64,000 bases of DNA from Quercus robur (Eukaryota > Streptophyta > Magnoliopsida > Fagales > Fagaceae). The stretch covers positions 53,130,406 through 53,194,405 of the forward strand of contig NC_065542.1 in the NCBI RefSeq assembly GCF_932294415.1. The letters are read 5' to 3'. The position numbers were made by a program, and so were the translations under genes. Position 1 is the first letter of the stretch; each line of letters begins with the position of its first letter. The notes beneath the pieces were generated by a model. The model had not been told where the DNA came from. It worked only from the letters and a program-made list of their open reading frames with translations, and did not search any database. Of this stretch, positions 46,625 through 57,145 are shown piece after piece.

Positions 46625-46939
46625 ACCGCTATAACCACCGCCACAAACTACAACCACAATCACCGGATCCTCCAACAAATTCCAAATCCAAAAACCTCAA
46701 CCAAAAAAAAAAAAAAAAAAACTCAAAATCTTCAACAAAACCCCAACCCAACAGATCAATCAATGACCAAACTCAACCAATCATCGGCGGCGAAAGCTGT
46801 GGAGGACAACGAGCAAAGATCGGTAACTGCCCCTAGGCAAGCAGAGCTTCAAATCGGCGAGTAGAGGTTCAAATTGGCGAGCTTCAATTGGCGAGCTTTG
46901 CTTCAAATCGGAATCGCCTTCTTCTTCGTGACAAGAAAA

Positions 46940-46942
<3 letters not shown>

Positions 46943-47016
<74 letters not shown>
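46943..47016. repeat. (GA)n microsatellite
   Basis: 74 bases of uninterrupted GA. All Arg/Glu- and Ser/Leu-repeat open frames here are artefacts of it. Confidence 0.95.
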
Positions 47017-47018
<2 letters not shown>

Positions 47019-47566
47019 GCAAGAGAGAAAAAAGAAAAAAAGAAAAAAGAAAAAAAGAAGAGGAACCTGAAGCCACCGTGAAGATGCTGGAGAAGAAAGA
47101 AGAAGAAAAAGGGAAGAGGGAGTGACAAGAGCAAGGAGCAAGCGGAGGAAGAAAGAAGAAAAATTGTAAGAGAGAGAGAGAGAGAAAAGTAATAAAGAAG
47201 AGAGAGGAATGAATAAAATAATTCTTTTTAACACATCTATCCATACCGTTCCAAAGATGGAACAGTACTATTCATGTGTCAAAATTTATAAGATTTGGCA
47301 CACCGCATGAGAAGGGTTTGTTGGTGTTTGGTGTGCCAAATGTGTCATACTATAGTATTTAACACACCTGCTACGGATGCTCTAATAAAGGCAAAGCTAC
47401 ATGGATTGAATTCCCAGACTTTTATGTGTTTATTGAAGCTATTTGCTGCCAAGATAATATTTTGCATTCCTTTTGAAATATCAATCTGGCAACACCCAAT
47501 CCCAGAGCAAGACTCGTTCACTACGTTGCTTATGTTTTGACAAACAAACATGCAACCAGTGCCATA

Positions 47567-47782
47567 AATGAACCAAACTGATCATGAACAATTCGATAGC
47601 TCAATAAAAAAACTCGTTCATATTTGTTTGTTTATAAATAAACCAAGCTTGAATGTTAGTTTTAAGCTCGTTTAATAAACAAGCCAAGCTCAAGCAAAAA
47701 AATTTGTTCACAAACAAGCTCGTTGAGCAATTAGGCTTGATACAAAACAATTCAAGTATAGAGTCATTTATAAGTTTATATA
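47567..47782. repeat. AAGCTCG-rich dispersed repeat
   Basis: CAAGCTTGAATG, TAAGCTCGTTTAATAAACAAGCC and AACAAGCTCGTTGAGC: a low-complexity sequence often seen scattered in plant genomes. No coding sense. Confidence 0.4.
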
Positions 47783-49354
47783 TGTTAGCTAAATGTACTC
47801 ATTACACATATTCTTAAGGTCATATTCTCTATGTAACTGGCTAATCCTTTGACAAAACGCACTTTACTTGTAATTTAGTAGTTCTAAGTTGGGTTTAATG
47901 TATCAAGAAATATGTTGGTCAAAAATATCAAATGGTTTCATTAAAGACATGAAGATTAATCCAATAAATAAGTGAAGAAAAGCTAGTTCATTAAATCTCG
48001 ACAAAAGCTCGACGATACTGCTATCGAGGATTAATGAAGAAGCTCGACATAAGCTCGATCTATCGAGATCTACAATTTCAGAATTTTCAGATCTAAAATT
48101 TGGCCTGTAAGAACCAAGTTCAAGAACTCTGGGCCTTAGATCCCTTGGGCTCACAATTTATTTGTAGTGGGTTTAAGGATTTCCTACAATGGGTCGTTCT
48201 CGGCAGAGAGACTCAAAGCAACACTCAGTTGAAATGCTCTCTCCTTGACTATTTTCTCTCAATTTTTCTGAACCCCTTCTTCTCCCAACTTTCCTCTATT
48301 TATAGCCAAGGTTAGTGGGGAGACCATGATTATATTCATCGTTAGTGCTATTGAAGGTCCAGTATTATCTAGTTAAAGTGGTTTTTTTAGGTGAAAGGGC
48401 GGTGCAGCATTTATGATCTTGGAACTTGGCTCCATTTTCACCGATTGTGTTCGGCAACTCACGTTCTCGTGCATATCATGACCTTCCCGGGTATTGACTC
48501 ATGCGCTCTACCGGGAAATGTTAACCGGTCAACCCCGGGGGCTTAATAACCAAAACTTGTTTTTGGCCCTAAGGCAGTTTTAAGAAGGGCATAAGGTAAC
48601 TGGAACTATCTGCTGGGCCTGCGCCCAAGGCTGGTATGGGCTTGGGCCCGGGGCCTAGATGGGTCTGGGCCCAAGGCCTGTATGGGCTTTGGGAGCTCGG
48701 TGCCGTACATGGCCCATAATGACTTGTTTGATTAGGGTTTCTTTTCTCACAACCCTAATCATATATAAGGCTTACTTTAAAAGTCATCAGGTATGGAAAC
48801 AAAGACCTAGAACTCATATACTCTATGTGAAGCTATTGCATTTGTGCGCCTTAAGATTTTGTAACCAAGTGCTTCCTGATCTTTATCGTTTATGAAGTGA
48901 AGAATTTTGCAACCAACAACAATCATTCAAGTTACTAAACTTAGTCATGTACTGGGATCCGTGCAAAGGAGTTAGTTACAAATTGGAGATTTGTGCAACA
49001 AAGGAAAGAAGGCTACTACAAGATCAAGTCCAATTGGGTATTGAAGCGAAGGTTCAACTGTAAATAGGTATTTTGGAATAGGCCAAAGTAGTAGTAAAAT
49101 TCCTCATACTTGTAATCGCTTGATTATTGATTAGTGGATTCTAAGGAGTGGTGACCTTAAATTCACCCAATAGGGTTTTTGCCTTGCGAGAGGTTTCCCC
49201 ATTTGTCAACAAATCATCGTGTTAATTTAATTTCCGTTGCATTTAGTTATTTGGTGATTTTTTGGTGCCTCCACAATTTACATGTAATTTGACCTAATTA
49301 ATCAACTTTGATAATTAAATTAATTAACCGAGGTCAATCTATCTTAACCCAACA
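47783..49354 (+). mobile_element. 5' LTR of a Copia element, with nested solo LTR
   Basis: It is similar to the solo LTR at 6136-7052 over most of its length (GGCTAATCCTTTGACAAAAC, TCAAGTCCAATTGGGTATTG, GGTGACCTTAAATTCACC). It ends AACCCAACA two bases before a primer site. Without the nested 48106-48709 insert it is about 960 bp. The first 30 bases differ from the solo copy, so the left edge is approximate. Confidence 0.75.
48106..48709. mobile_element. Solo LTR, family A copy 2
   Basis: 604 bp from TGTAAGAACCAAG to GTGCCGTACA, flanked by TGGCC on both sides (48101-48105, 48710-48714). It inserted into the Copia LTR. Confidence 0.88.
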
Positions 49355-49356
49355 AG

Positions 49357-49369
49357 TGGTATCAGAGCG
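49357..49369 (+). other. Copia primer-binding site (initiator tRNA-Met)
   Basis: TGGTATCAGAGCG, two bases after the LTR end. Confidence 0.85.
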
Positions 49370-49425
49370 AGCACATTCTAATTAGGTTTTAATATTTGCT
49401 GTGTGATCCATTGACCCCTGTTATT

Positions 49426-49682
49426 ATGGATCATGGACAATCGTTGATTATACCTCGTCTTTTTTATGGTACTAAATATACATACTGGAAAGTACACATG
49501 ATAACTTTTTTGCAGTCTTTAGATAAAAAAGTCTAGCTAGTTATCGAGGTTGGATGGACTAGACCTACTAATCCGCTCGCGTCTTGGGATGATGACAAGA
49601 TCAAAGCTGCAAATTTCAATAGTAAAGCATTGAATGCCCCGTTTAGTGTTGTGACTAATGAGGAGTTTAAGAAGATCTCATC
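49426..49682 (+). pseudogene. Copia gag fragment
   Basis: The frame reads MDHGQSLIIPRLFYGTKYTY, WKVHMITFLQSLDKKV, an in-frame TAG at 49534-49536 where Trp is usual, then GWTRPTNPLASWDDDKIKAA and NSKALNAPFSVV. This is the N-terminal gag motif of Copia (Y-W-K-x-x-M, W-x-x-x-D and SKALNA). It is cut at about 49683 by the start of another LTR, so only about 86 codons of gag remain and pol is missing. Confidence 0.8.
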
Positions 49683-52537
49683 TATAGACACTACATTTTG
49701 TACCCCTTAAGACTCGAGCCCTCATTCCCCAGTGATGGTAAAATTCTAAAGCCCAATATTGGTTCAGGGCCCAATCAAATTATAAATTGACTTGAGGAAG
49801 GTTTTTATGAAAAATATAACTCTTATATAAATAAAATAAAACTATTTTTGGAAAATAAAGGCCACAGAAACCCTAGGGCTACGTACGTATACACGCGTAT
49901 GTGTACGCAGGTTTGATGTATGCATATGCAGCTAGGGTTCCAGAAGTTATAAAAGACAAGTTTTTCTGCATTAAAGTTAAGGTTTGGAATGAATCCCACC
50001 TTTTTTGGGAGCCGTTCCAAACCTCCATTTTTCAACTAGAAATAGTGAATCAAAGAGGGAGATTCTCACAAAATATCCTCAAGTAAATATTTTCTGATTG
50101 GGCCTTTTCTGACCTTGATCTTCAAGTTTTAAGATTACTAATTACTTTTGTATTTGATTGTGAATAGATTAACTGAGGGGAACGGTGAAAATCAAGCTTG
50201 AAAAGCTTCTTGTTGGAGGTAATGAGTTCGAACCCTTTTCTTTTCATTTCCTTCTTTAATTTTGTTTTCTATTAATTTTCTTGCTTTGTTTATGTTTTAA
50301 TGTGTTTAGGTAGCTTAGGGTTTAGTAGTTTTTTTTTGTTTTAAAGCATGTTTAGATTGTTGGTTTTTTTGTTTTATTTGTTTTAAAATGACAAAAGTAT
50401 TTTATTTTGTGTCATGTTTTATTTTTCTTGGGGTGTATTAGATGAATTATAATATCTCTCTTGATTTAGAACATGCTTGATATTGTGGAAAAACATAGAA
50501 AGTGTGTGTTGCATAACTGAGTGCATGAGCTATTTCTAATTTTGTATGAGTATATACTAGTTTGTACATGTACTCATGAGTTAATTAAGAAATTTATATT
50601 TCTTGTTTGTGTACTCTCTATAGCTTAGTTGAGCATTAAATGTTTTCATGCATTGCATTTGCATTTTATTTATCTAGCATAATGTGTGCTTTTTGATTTT
50701 TGATCATAACATAAAAACACAATTTTTTTTTTTTTTTTTGGTATTGCACAACACTAAATGTGTAATTAAGGTTGGCCAATGAAATTTACATTTCATGTAT
50801 GTGTACCTTGTTTAGCTTTGATGAGTTACTTTTTGCACTTTGCTAGTTTGTGCTATTTAGTGCTTAATTGTGTGAGTTGCTTACAGTCTTTGAATAAACG
50901 ATCTTGATTTTGATGTCACATTTTTTGATTGTAAGAACTAGAAAATCCTAGGAGAAATGCATAAATAATCATCTCACCACTGTTACTTGCCAATTATGAA
51001 CACTTGTGTGCAAATTATAAAACATGTACTTGGTAAGGTGTAACACTTGCACAGCAAGATAAAATGAGGTGTTGAAAAAGAATTAAAAAATATATATGTA
51101 ACAAGGATATTTTCTTTTCTATCTCCTATATGCCCATACATGATATCTTTGATTGTGCTCAAAAGGGAAAAAAAAATGTTTTTACATGATTGCAAGCGTG
51201 TTTTCTAGGAGATGTGAGAATTATATGTTGTAACTCTTCAGGTGATAGTCACTTTCAAACCAATGTGATTGATGATGTAGAAAATTTGTTTGATTACTAT
51301 CTACATACCATATTTTCTGTACTTTGTACACTTACTAGTTGCACACACTACATGCAAATCTATGCTAAACTTAATACATATGATTGTGTGCTAAGTAATA
51401 TGGCCATCTGAAATTACTCATTGTGTGATGTTTAATACATTTTCTTTGGGTTGGGTAGAATTTAAAGCGAAAATTTCTAAAACCTTGAGTGGAATATGTT
51501 TTTAAAAACTTCTGGAATCATTTTTATGCATTTCATATCATGAAAATTGGTTTTTAGTTGTTTTTTTCGCAAAAAAAATTTCAAGTTTTTCAAAAAACTA
51601 GTTTTTCAAGTTTTCAATCAATTGAACCTAATTCTCGACCGATTGAAAAAGTTAAATTTTTAGGCCAAAACTCATTGCCTCTTTCGACTATTGTTCGATT
51701 CCTGCTCGATTAGTCAAAATCTGTTTAACTGTCCTTTCGATTGTTGCTCGATTCCTTTCGATCTATCAAAATTCGAATTTTTCTTATTTTTTAAGGGTTT
51801 GATAGATCAGTTTTGTCCTTTTTCACCAATTCTCTTCAATTGCTCTTGATCCCTTTTATTAGAAATTCTTTTTTTTTTTTTTGTCTTTTTCCAAGTCAAA
51901 GCTTCAAAGGTTTTCTCTCTCATATCAAGTAAGACTCTTTTACCCTTTCTTTTCATTCAAATTACATACATTCATGCATAAATTTGTCATTTTCTTCAAA
52001 AAATTTGAACTCAAAGAATTTGGGGTTTTTGATGATTTTTGGTGTTTTTGATTTTGGAATGGTTAATGGGTTTTTGTGTATGCATGTTGTTTACATGATT
52101 TCTATGCTTTAAATAAAAATATTTCATGATTTATGAAAATTTTCGAAATTAGGGTTCATGTGTTCTTGAGGATATTGGAGATTACGTTCAATTGGATAGA
52201 ATTGGCTAAAATTGACCATTGTTGTTGATTGATTGATTGTTTATAACACGTTTTATACCTATTGTGATGGTCAATTACTCAATTTGTGTGTTTTTGAAAA
52301 ATTAGGGTTTTAGTTTTTCAAAAATTGGGGATTTTTCATAAAACTTGAATTTGGGTTAGTTTTTTCAAAATTATGAGAAACTTGAACATTTTAATGCATT
52401 AGTTCATGCATCACTTATGTCTATGCATCATGTAGATTTTGAAGATTGCATATATACTATGTTTAATCTCTCTCTAATGCAATCTGCCCTTGGTTTTGTG
52501 TTTTGTTTTGTGTTTCCTCTCTCTTTAGATCTTAGTA
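49683..52537 (+). mobile_element. Gypsy-type LTR and leader, degenerate
   Basis: It starts TATAGACACTACATTTTGTACC, the plus-strand counterpart of the LTR edge at 9432, in mid-gag of the Copia element. No coding frame is kept. Poly-T tracts lie near 50725 and 51870. TCGACC/TCGATT-rich text at 51630-51780 is repetitive. The boundary between LTR and internal region was not located. Confidence 0.45.
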
Positions 52538-52876
52538 ATGGCTCCTAACAATGCTAGGAAGTTTAAATCCAAAGCCAAAAGAGTCTCTGGGTCCTCTTTT
52601 GAACCATTTGAGGTCTTTAACTATACTAGGTTTCATGTTTTTCAAAAATTTGATTCCTTGGTTAGGTATAGGTCTATTTGGGGTGAGAGATAGGTCAATC
52701 TAGATGAGTTAGATCGTTTTGTGTTTCAAAATCTAGAGTTTAGGAATTATACTGATTAAAAGTTTCTAACAAAAATCTTGCACTAGTATAAGTATTTTCA
52801 AGTTAATTCGAATAAACTAATGCATGAAGATATGTATTTAGTTCTTTTCTTGCATTGCAAATCAATATGATAGTTT
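52538..52876 (+). pseudogene. Degenerate plant transposon/gag-like ORF
   Basis: From ATG at 52538 the frame reads MAPNNARKFKSKAKRVSGSS and FHVFQKFDSLVRYRSIWGER, a TAG, then VNLDELDRFVFQNLEFRNYT, a TAA, and after another stop LMHEDMYLVLFLHC. The pattern (ERGF-like, then a hydrophobic block) resembles the 'putative plant transposon protein' often found in gypsy-type elements. At least three in-frame stops are present. Low to moderate confidence. Confidence 0.45.
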
Positions 52877-52879
52877 AGC

Positions 52880-53512
52880 GTCACCCAAAAAAAAAAAAAT
52901 AATAATCTTAGTTCCGCCTCTGATTATACACATGTCTAAGAATATACCACTTAAGTGTAAGGATGAAAATTAGAGTCACTACTTGGTTTGGTTCCAAGAA
53001 CCACTACTCTTTTGACCTTTATATGAGGCCCTGTATGCAAACATTTTCAATAGAAAATCTTATATGACCAATTAGGGGTGTCCACCCAGACCCAGACCTG
53101 ACCCAACCGATTAAACCCGACCGAAACCAACCCACCCGTGACCGATCCAAGAGCTCCGACGGTTGGTGGCTAGTTACAAATCCCAAAAACCGACTTGGAC
53201 AAGTCGGTTGGCAAGTTCTCTCCTCTAAAACCCTCCTCAATCGACCCAACCATAAAACTTACCAAAATCAAGCAATGCAAGCCTTTTCCAACTAGTTTTT
53301 TGTCAAAATAGTTTAGATCGAACAGGATATATACCAAATTTGGGGAGATCTCACCGAATGTAGTGAGATCTCAGGCAGATCTAGTGGAAATCTCACCACT
53401 GGGAATTCTTTTATTTTTCTTTTCTAGTGATCTAGTCACATATTAAAAAAGAAGAAGAAGAAGAAAGCATTAGGAGGAGAAGGAGAGATGAGCAAAAAGA
53501 ATTTGTACTCAC
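52880..53512. other. No recognisable gene
   Basis: It includes GCGTCACCC followed by a poly-A run at 52880-52900 (a retroposon tail-like join). A patch at 53080-53250 is rich in GACCC/CCGACC words (GACCTGACCCAACCG). Confidence 0.45.
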
Positions 53513-54721
53513 CTGATTCAGATGGGAAATGACCGTTTTGGACTAAAAGATCTACATGTTGGATGATGGTGAACATGGACCGCGACATAGGCCAAAACGA
53601 TGCCACCAAAATATTCCTTTGGTTCCCAACTCCAACTACCTAGAAAAGAAAAGTATCAACCAAGATAACTGTAACCGGAGGCTCAAGCTAATCAAGGAGT
53701 TGCACAAATGGAGCTTCCTGTTGGAAAATTGCCTCAAATTCCAATTGTGACTTGGAAAGTCAATTAGGTTTCCTAATTGAAGAAGGAAAAATTAATTTGG
53801 GTTTCCTTGTTGTAGAAAGAAAGACTACTCCTTGGTGTGAATATTCTTTGTTAAAGAGGTAATGTATTCCTAATCCAAGAGGGAATAGATTCCTTGTTAA
53901 AGAGGTAATGTATTCCTAGTCCAAGAGGAAATATGAAAAGGGTCTTATAAATAGATAATGCTACAAAGAATTTGATGGCTTTGGCCCAAGAGTTCTCCCT
54001 ATGGAGAGAGGGAAAATAAAGCGTGAAACCAAGAGAGAGAAAAGAGATTTTCGCTTGGGAGGAACGCAAGAGGAAGGAGAGTGCAAGGTATTGTCGCCTT
54101 CAAGAAGATAGTAAAGGAGGAGAGAGCAAAGGGTTGCCACCTTCGAGAAGATAGCCAAGGAGGAGAGAGCAAAGTGTTACTGTCTTTAAAAGAGATAATT
54201 AGTGTGTGTGTGTGTGTGTGTGAGCAAAGAAAAATAAGAGAGATTTTTCTTTAGCCATGAGACGTACACAAAAATTATTGTAATTGATTTGATAATAGTG
54301 AAATTATTTGGAGTTTGTACTGTGGTTTTTTTCCCTTCAAAGAGAAAGGGTTTTCCACGTAAATTTTGTGTTCATGTGTAATTGCTATTTTGGATTGCTA
54401 ATATTTGTGATATTATTATTTGGGACCCAACATTTCCAACTTTGTCATGGTAGCTTCAACAAAGGAGTTAACATCAACGGCACGGCCTAGCTTTGATGGG
54501 ATAACGTTAGGTATGGTGCCGAAGCGAATGTTATTGGGCTTAGGATTGGAGTTGATGAAACCGAGCCGTTCTTTGGTGACAACAAAGGTGACGAGGATAT
54601 TACTATTTTTCGAAGCAAGTGTTTTAGAAAGGTTCATCATGGGGTTGATGTGGCCGCAATTGGGATAAGGCATGACCACCACGTGGCACTGCATGGTTAG
54701 TTTAGCTTTGACGAAACTCAT
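53513..54721 (-). pseudogene. UGT87A-like glycosyltransferase exon 1, split by a solo LTR
   Basis: The first part, 54721-54433, reads MQCHVVVMPYPNCGHINPMM with the catalytic His of the GHINP motif, then ILVTFVVTKERLGF. The second part, 53718-53513, reads PPVTVILVDTFLF, VVGVGNQRNILVASFWPMS and DLLVQNGHFPSES, ending in a proper donor (CAG|GTGAGT). The parts join at TKLE-APF once the 714-bp LTR and one duplicated pentamer are removed. Two in-frame TAG codons lie in the second part, where Arg and Trp are expected. The UDP-sugar-binding PSPG box (exon 2) is absent. UGT87 enzymes add sugars to small molecules in the cytosol (family knowledge). This copy cannot work. Confidence 0.88.
53719..54432. 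mobile_element. Solo LTR inside the UGT exon
   Basis: 714 bp from TGTTGGAAAATTGCC to GGGACCCAACA. On the gene strand it is flanked by GGAAA and GGAAG, a 5-bp duplication with one later change; the gene's own codons require GGAAG. Inside are a GAATAGATTCC/GTATTCCTA repeat (53860-53935), a GAGAGCAAAG..CCTTC..AAGATAG repeat (54070-54180), and a (GT)n at 54202-54222. Confidence 0.9.
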
Positions 54722-54739
54722 TCTTTAGAGACACTAATA

Positions 54740-55460
54740 GAGGATAGCTAATGAAATTCACAGGCAACTACCCATCAATGTCGTTGAATCCCAAATCAAC
54801 GGCCATGAGGTTACTGTTGCCACCGATGGACCTCCAAACCTCAACACGTGTCAAGCTGTTATTGGCTAAGTCAACTTGTTGAAGTGACGACAAGAGAAAA
54901 AACCAAGCTTGTAGTGTCCCTGTGAATTAGTGAGTTTTTGCTAAGTTCCTTCACTTCCAACTGATAGTCAACCTATCAAAAGATGAGTTTGAGAGATACC
55001 TAGAAAAAGAAGTTCAAGCAAGTTTGGTGGGAGTTTAGGAAGTGATCTAGTGAGTTTGTTGTAACTCAAATCGAGTCGTCTCAAATTCGAGTCTGGAAGA
55101 AACCCAATAAGAGAATTGTGAGAAATGTCCAATGAGTTAAGAGATTTAAGGTTGGTAATAGATACAACGACTGAGCTAGAGAACGAGTTGGATCGGAGAG
55201 AGAGGGTTTGGAGCTTTGAAAGAGAGGAAATGGAAGAAGGTATAGGGCCAAAGAAAGACTTATCAGAGAGGTCGAGGTAAGTGAGTTAGGAAAGTTGAGA
55301 AACGAGTAGGCTAAGTGTACCTCAGTAGCCAGCTGTGTCGAGAACAAGGTGGGTGATGATGCTCAAATCATCCGTAGAAATGTTCGTCCAGAGAGGAGTC
55401 GTCCACAGCTAATCCTGATCTTGCGACAAGGCAAATTGTGAAAAGAAAGAGCGTGGTCAT
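54740..55460 (-). pseudogene. Truncated LRR-protein (RLP-type) gene
   Basis: ATG at 55460 starts a signal peptide (TTLFLFTICLVARSG). After an internal loss, WTNISTDDLSIITHLVLD leads into leucine-rich repeats: LTYLDLSDKSFFGPIPSSIS, LKSLNSLDISHNSLIGFLPD, LRRLDLSYNKLTRSLPKLPP, and in another frame QVDLANNSLTRVEVWRSIGG and LMAVDLGFNDIDG. Stops interrupt at about 55300, 55270, 54965 and 54755. The layout recalls short plant LRR proteins of the RLP class. Homology seems to run on to about 54720, where it abuts the UGT start codon. No membrane anchor or kinase follows. Confidence 0.8.
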
Positions 55461-55499
55461 TGGTGTGGCGCCTGCCACAGGGCCTCCGATGCCAAAGTT

Positions 55500-55860
55500 A
55501 GAATAGCTAGAGGTGAAAAGAAGTATTCAGAAAGTGATGTAGATATGTTGGAAAATTTTTTGTACCTCCCTTTCGGGTCTTGTCAATGGATATATATAGG
55601 CATTTTCTTCTTCATTCTAGCAGTTGGTTTTGCCTTAATGGTGATATTATTGCCGAATCTGTAACGTCCATGCAGGGTGTCAAATGGGTAGATATATTTC
55701 CAACGGTACGGAATTTCATTATTATCCTTGTAACGCTTTGTCGTGATTGAGGGACGATGGTCTAGTCTTGGCCATGTAGTTTCCCCAAGACTGGGCTATT
55801 CTCAGGGTCGTCCTCGTCCATCGTTCTTACTAGGTGGACGAGTATATTTTCAGGACTATC
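55500..55860. other. LTR-like sequence, weak
   Basis: GTCGTCCTCGTCCATCG and GGACGAGTATATTTTCAGG near 55813-55855 resemble LTR ends, and TGTTGGAAAATTTTTTGTACC starts near 55548. Without a partner or duplication this stays a guess. Confidence 0.25.
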
Positions 55861-57145
55861 AGTGGGTGACTCAGGTCGAGCAGGGGTGCAAGTGAGGCCG
55901 CAACCGAACACTTTTATAATCTACAAAGGAGTGGTTGCTTATGCAATTTCACAATTGCGCTTTGATATGATAACTTTGAAATTTGAAAGTCATGCAATGT
56001 CGCATGCCATGAGCTCAGCCTTTGTTCTGGTCAAAAAACAAAACCTCGAGTCCTCGACTAGTTTTTTGTTTTTGTGTTTAAAAAGACTAGAAATTGGAAA
56101 GGTTTACAAGTATAAATTTCATATGCATGTGCCATAAAGTGGAGTGTACTAGTGCAGCAATGGATTTTCATTACATTATTGTAGAAAAACGATCTGAATT
56201 TTGACTAAAGTGTTCCCCTCTATAGACTTTTCTTCTATGTGAGTAGCTGCTTGACATTGATGACTTTTAGAGCACGGTCTAATGGTAAAAATGGAGTAGA
56301 AATCCATAATGTATAACCTAAATGATTAAAAAAACAAAAGGGGGCAAATTACAATAAACTCACATGTGATTTGGTCCATTTGCACTTTGTCTATCCATTG
56401 TTTAAAACCTAACTCTTTGTCCACCTTTGCTTCAATTCATTTGCTCCCGTTACCAACCTCATCTTTAGATGTCAGAAATATAATTTATTACATGATAATT
56501 TTACATTAGAATTATTATTTTAATGCAACTTATTCATATATAAAATCTTGTAAACAGTAGAGTAAAAGTTGATAACTACCGCTCTTCCGCCGTCACAGAT
56601 CATTTCTCCTCATCTCGATTCAAGCTATTTCTTAAAACAAAAGATGATGTGGGGAACTTACTGAACCTTTTTTGCTTTAAAAATAAAAGCAAAAACAAAA
56701 AAAATAAACATCAAAAGACTTATCTTTTTTTTTTGGGGGGGGATGAACTTACGTGAATAAAGATTTTAAATTTTAATTTTTTTAGACTCCACATGAATAA
56801 AGAATAAAAAATCATTTCTCAAAGGGAAAAAAAAAAAAATATATATATATATATATATCAAAATTATATACTTATCAAGAAGAAGTGATAAAGCAACAGT
56901 TAATAAAAACAAATAAGCTGTTTGTTCTTATGTAAAAACTAAAAATTTGCAGTTTGATGCAGCCACCAGCGCAACCACCAGCGCAACCACCGCTAGTCAT
57001 TGAAACAGGAAATTCAACATTTGATGATATTAAAAAATTCGTTCCTGTACAAGACTGATGAAATAAAAAAAATTATTCACTGCTACATGAGGTGCAAAAA
57101 TCCAGTCCATTTATATCCACTGGTAAGAATAATTTACAGTGTTTC
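55861..57145. other. No recognisable gene
   Basis: AT-rich. At 56340-56480 CAAATTACAATAAACTCACATGTG resembles an arm of the Mutator MITE at 18119, present only once. A (TA)n lies at 56841-56860. GCAACCACC recurs at 56965-56990. Confidence 0.45.

Larger units (their letters stand above)
45773..47382. mobile_element. Harbinger-like TIR element with nested solo LTR
   Basis: It is flanked by TAA (45770-45772, 47383-47385). Ends are GAGCATCACCAGC and GCTACGGATGCTC, imperfectly inverted. The first 230 bp and last 160 bp are AT-rich. The middle has CCACC/ACAACC-rich sequence, GGCGAGCTTCAAATTGGCGA repeats (46855-46910), and a long (GA)n. A solo LTR sits inside at 46007-46624. No transposase ORF is present, so it is non-autonomous. 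Confidence 0.75.
45540..47566 (-). pseudogene. WAK exon-1 relic split by a Harbinger-like element
   Basis: Exon parts are 47566-47383 ([20 protein letters not shown], then [11 protein letters not shown]) and 45772-45540 (KDKFQFSSNYLISLQSND, DWAVGNETCKVAQ, GYRCNCKKGYRGDPYLKDGC). They match the intact WAK region before its first intron, including the donor CAAG|GTATTC. Removing the insert and one TAA gives continuous homology across SFAFII-RKDKF. The second part is broken by at least two frame changes (near 45695 and 45650). Signal peptide, GUB_WAK N-part and all downstream exons are missing nearby. To the right of 47566 similarity stops. Confidence 0.8.

Noticed and set aside
46291..46836. 181-codon open frame with Gly/Pro-rich sequence
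   Set aside because: It starts inside a solo LTR and runs across its edge into element DNA; the frame has no domain and is not shared by the second LTR copy as a full ORF.
46874..47244. Several 80-117-codon frames of Arg-Glu or Ser-Leu repeats
   Set aside because: They are translations of the (GA)n microsatellite on both strands.
52879..52905. Poly-A run after GCGTCACCC as a SINE 3' end
   Set aside because: No Pol III box A/B pair or target duplication could be found upstream.
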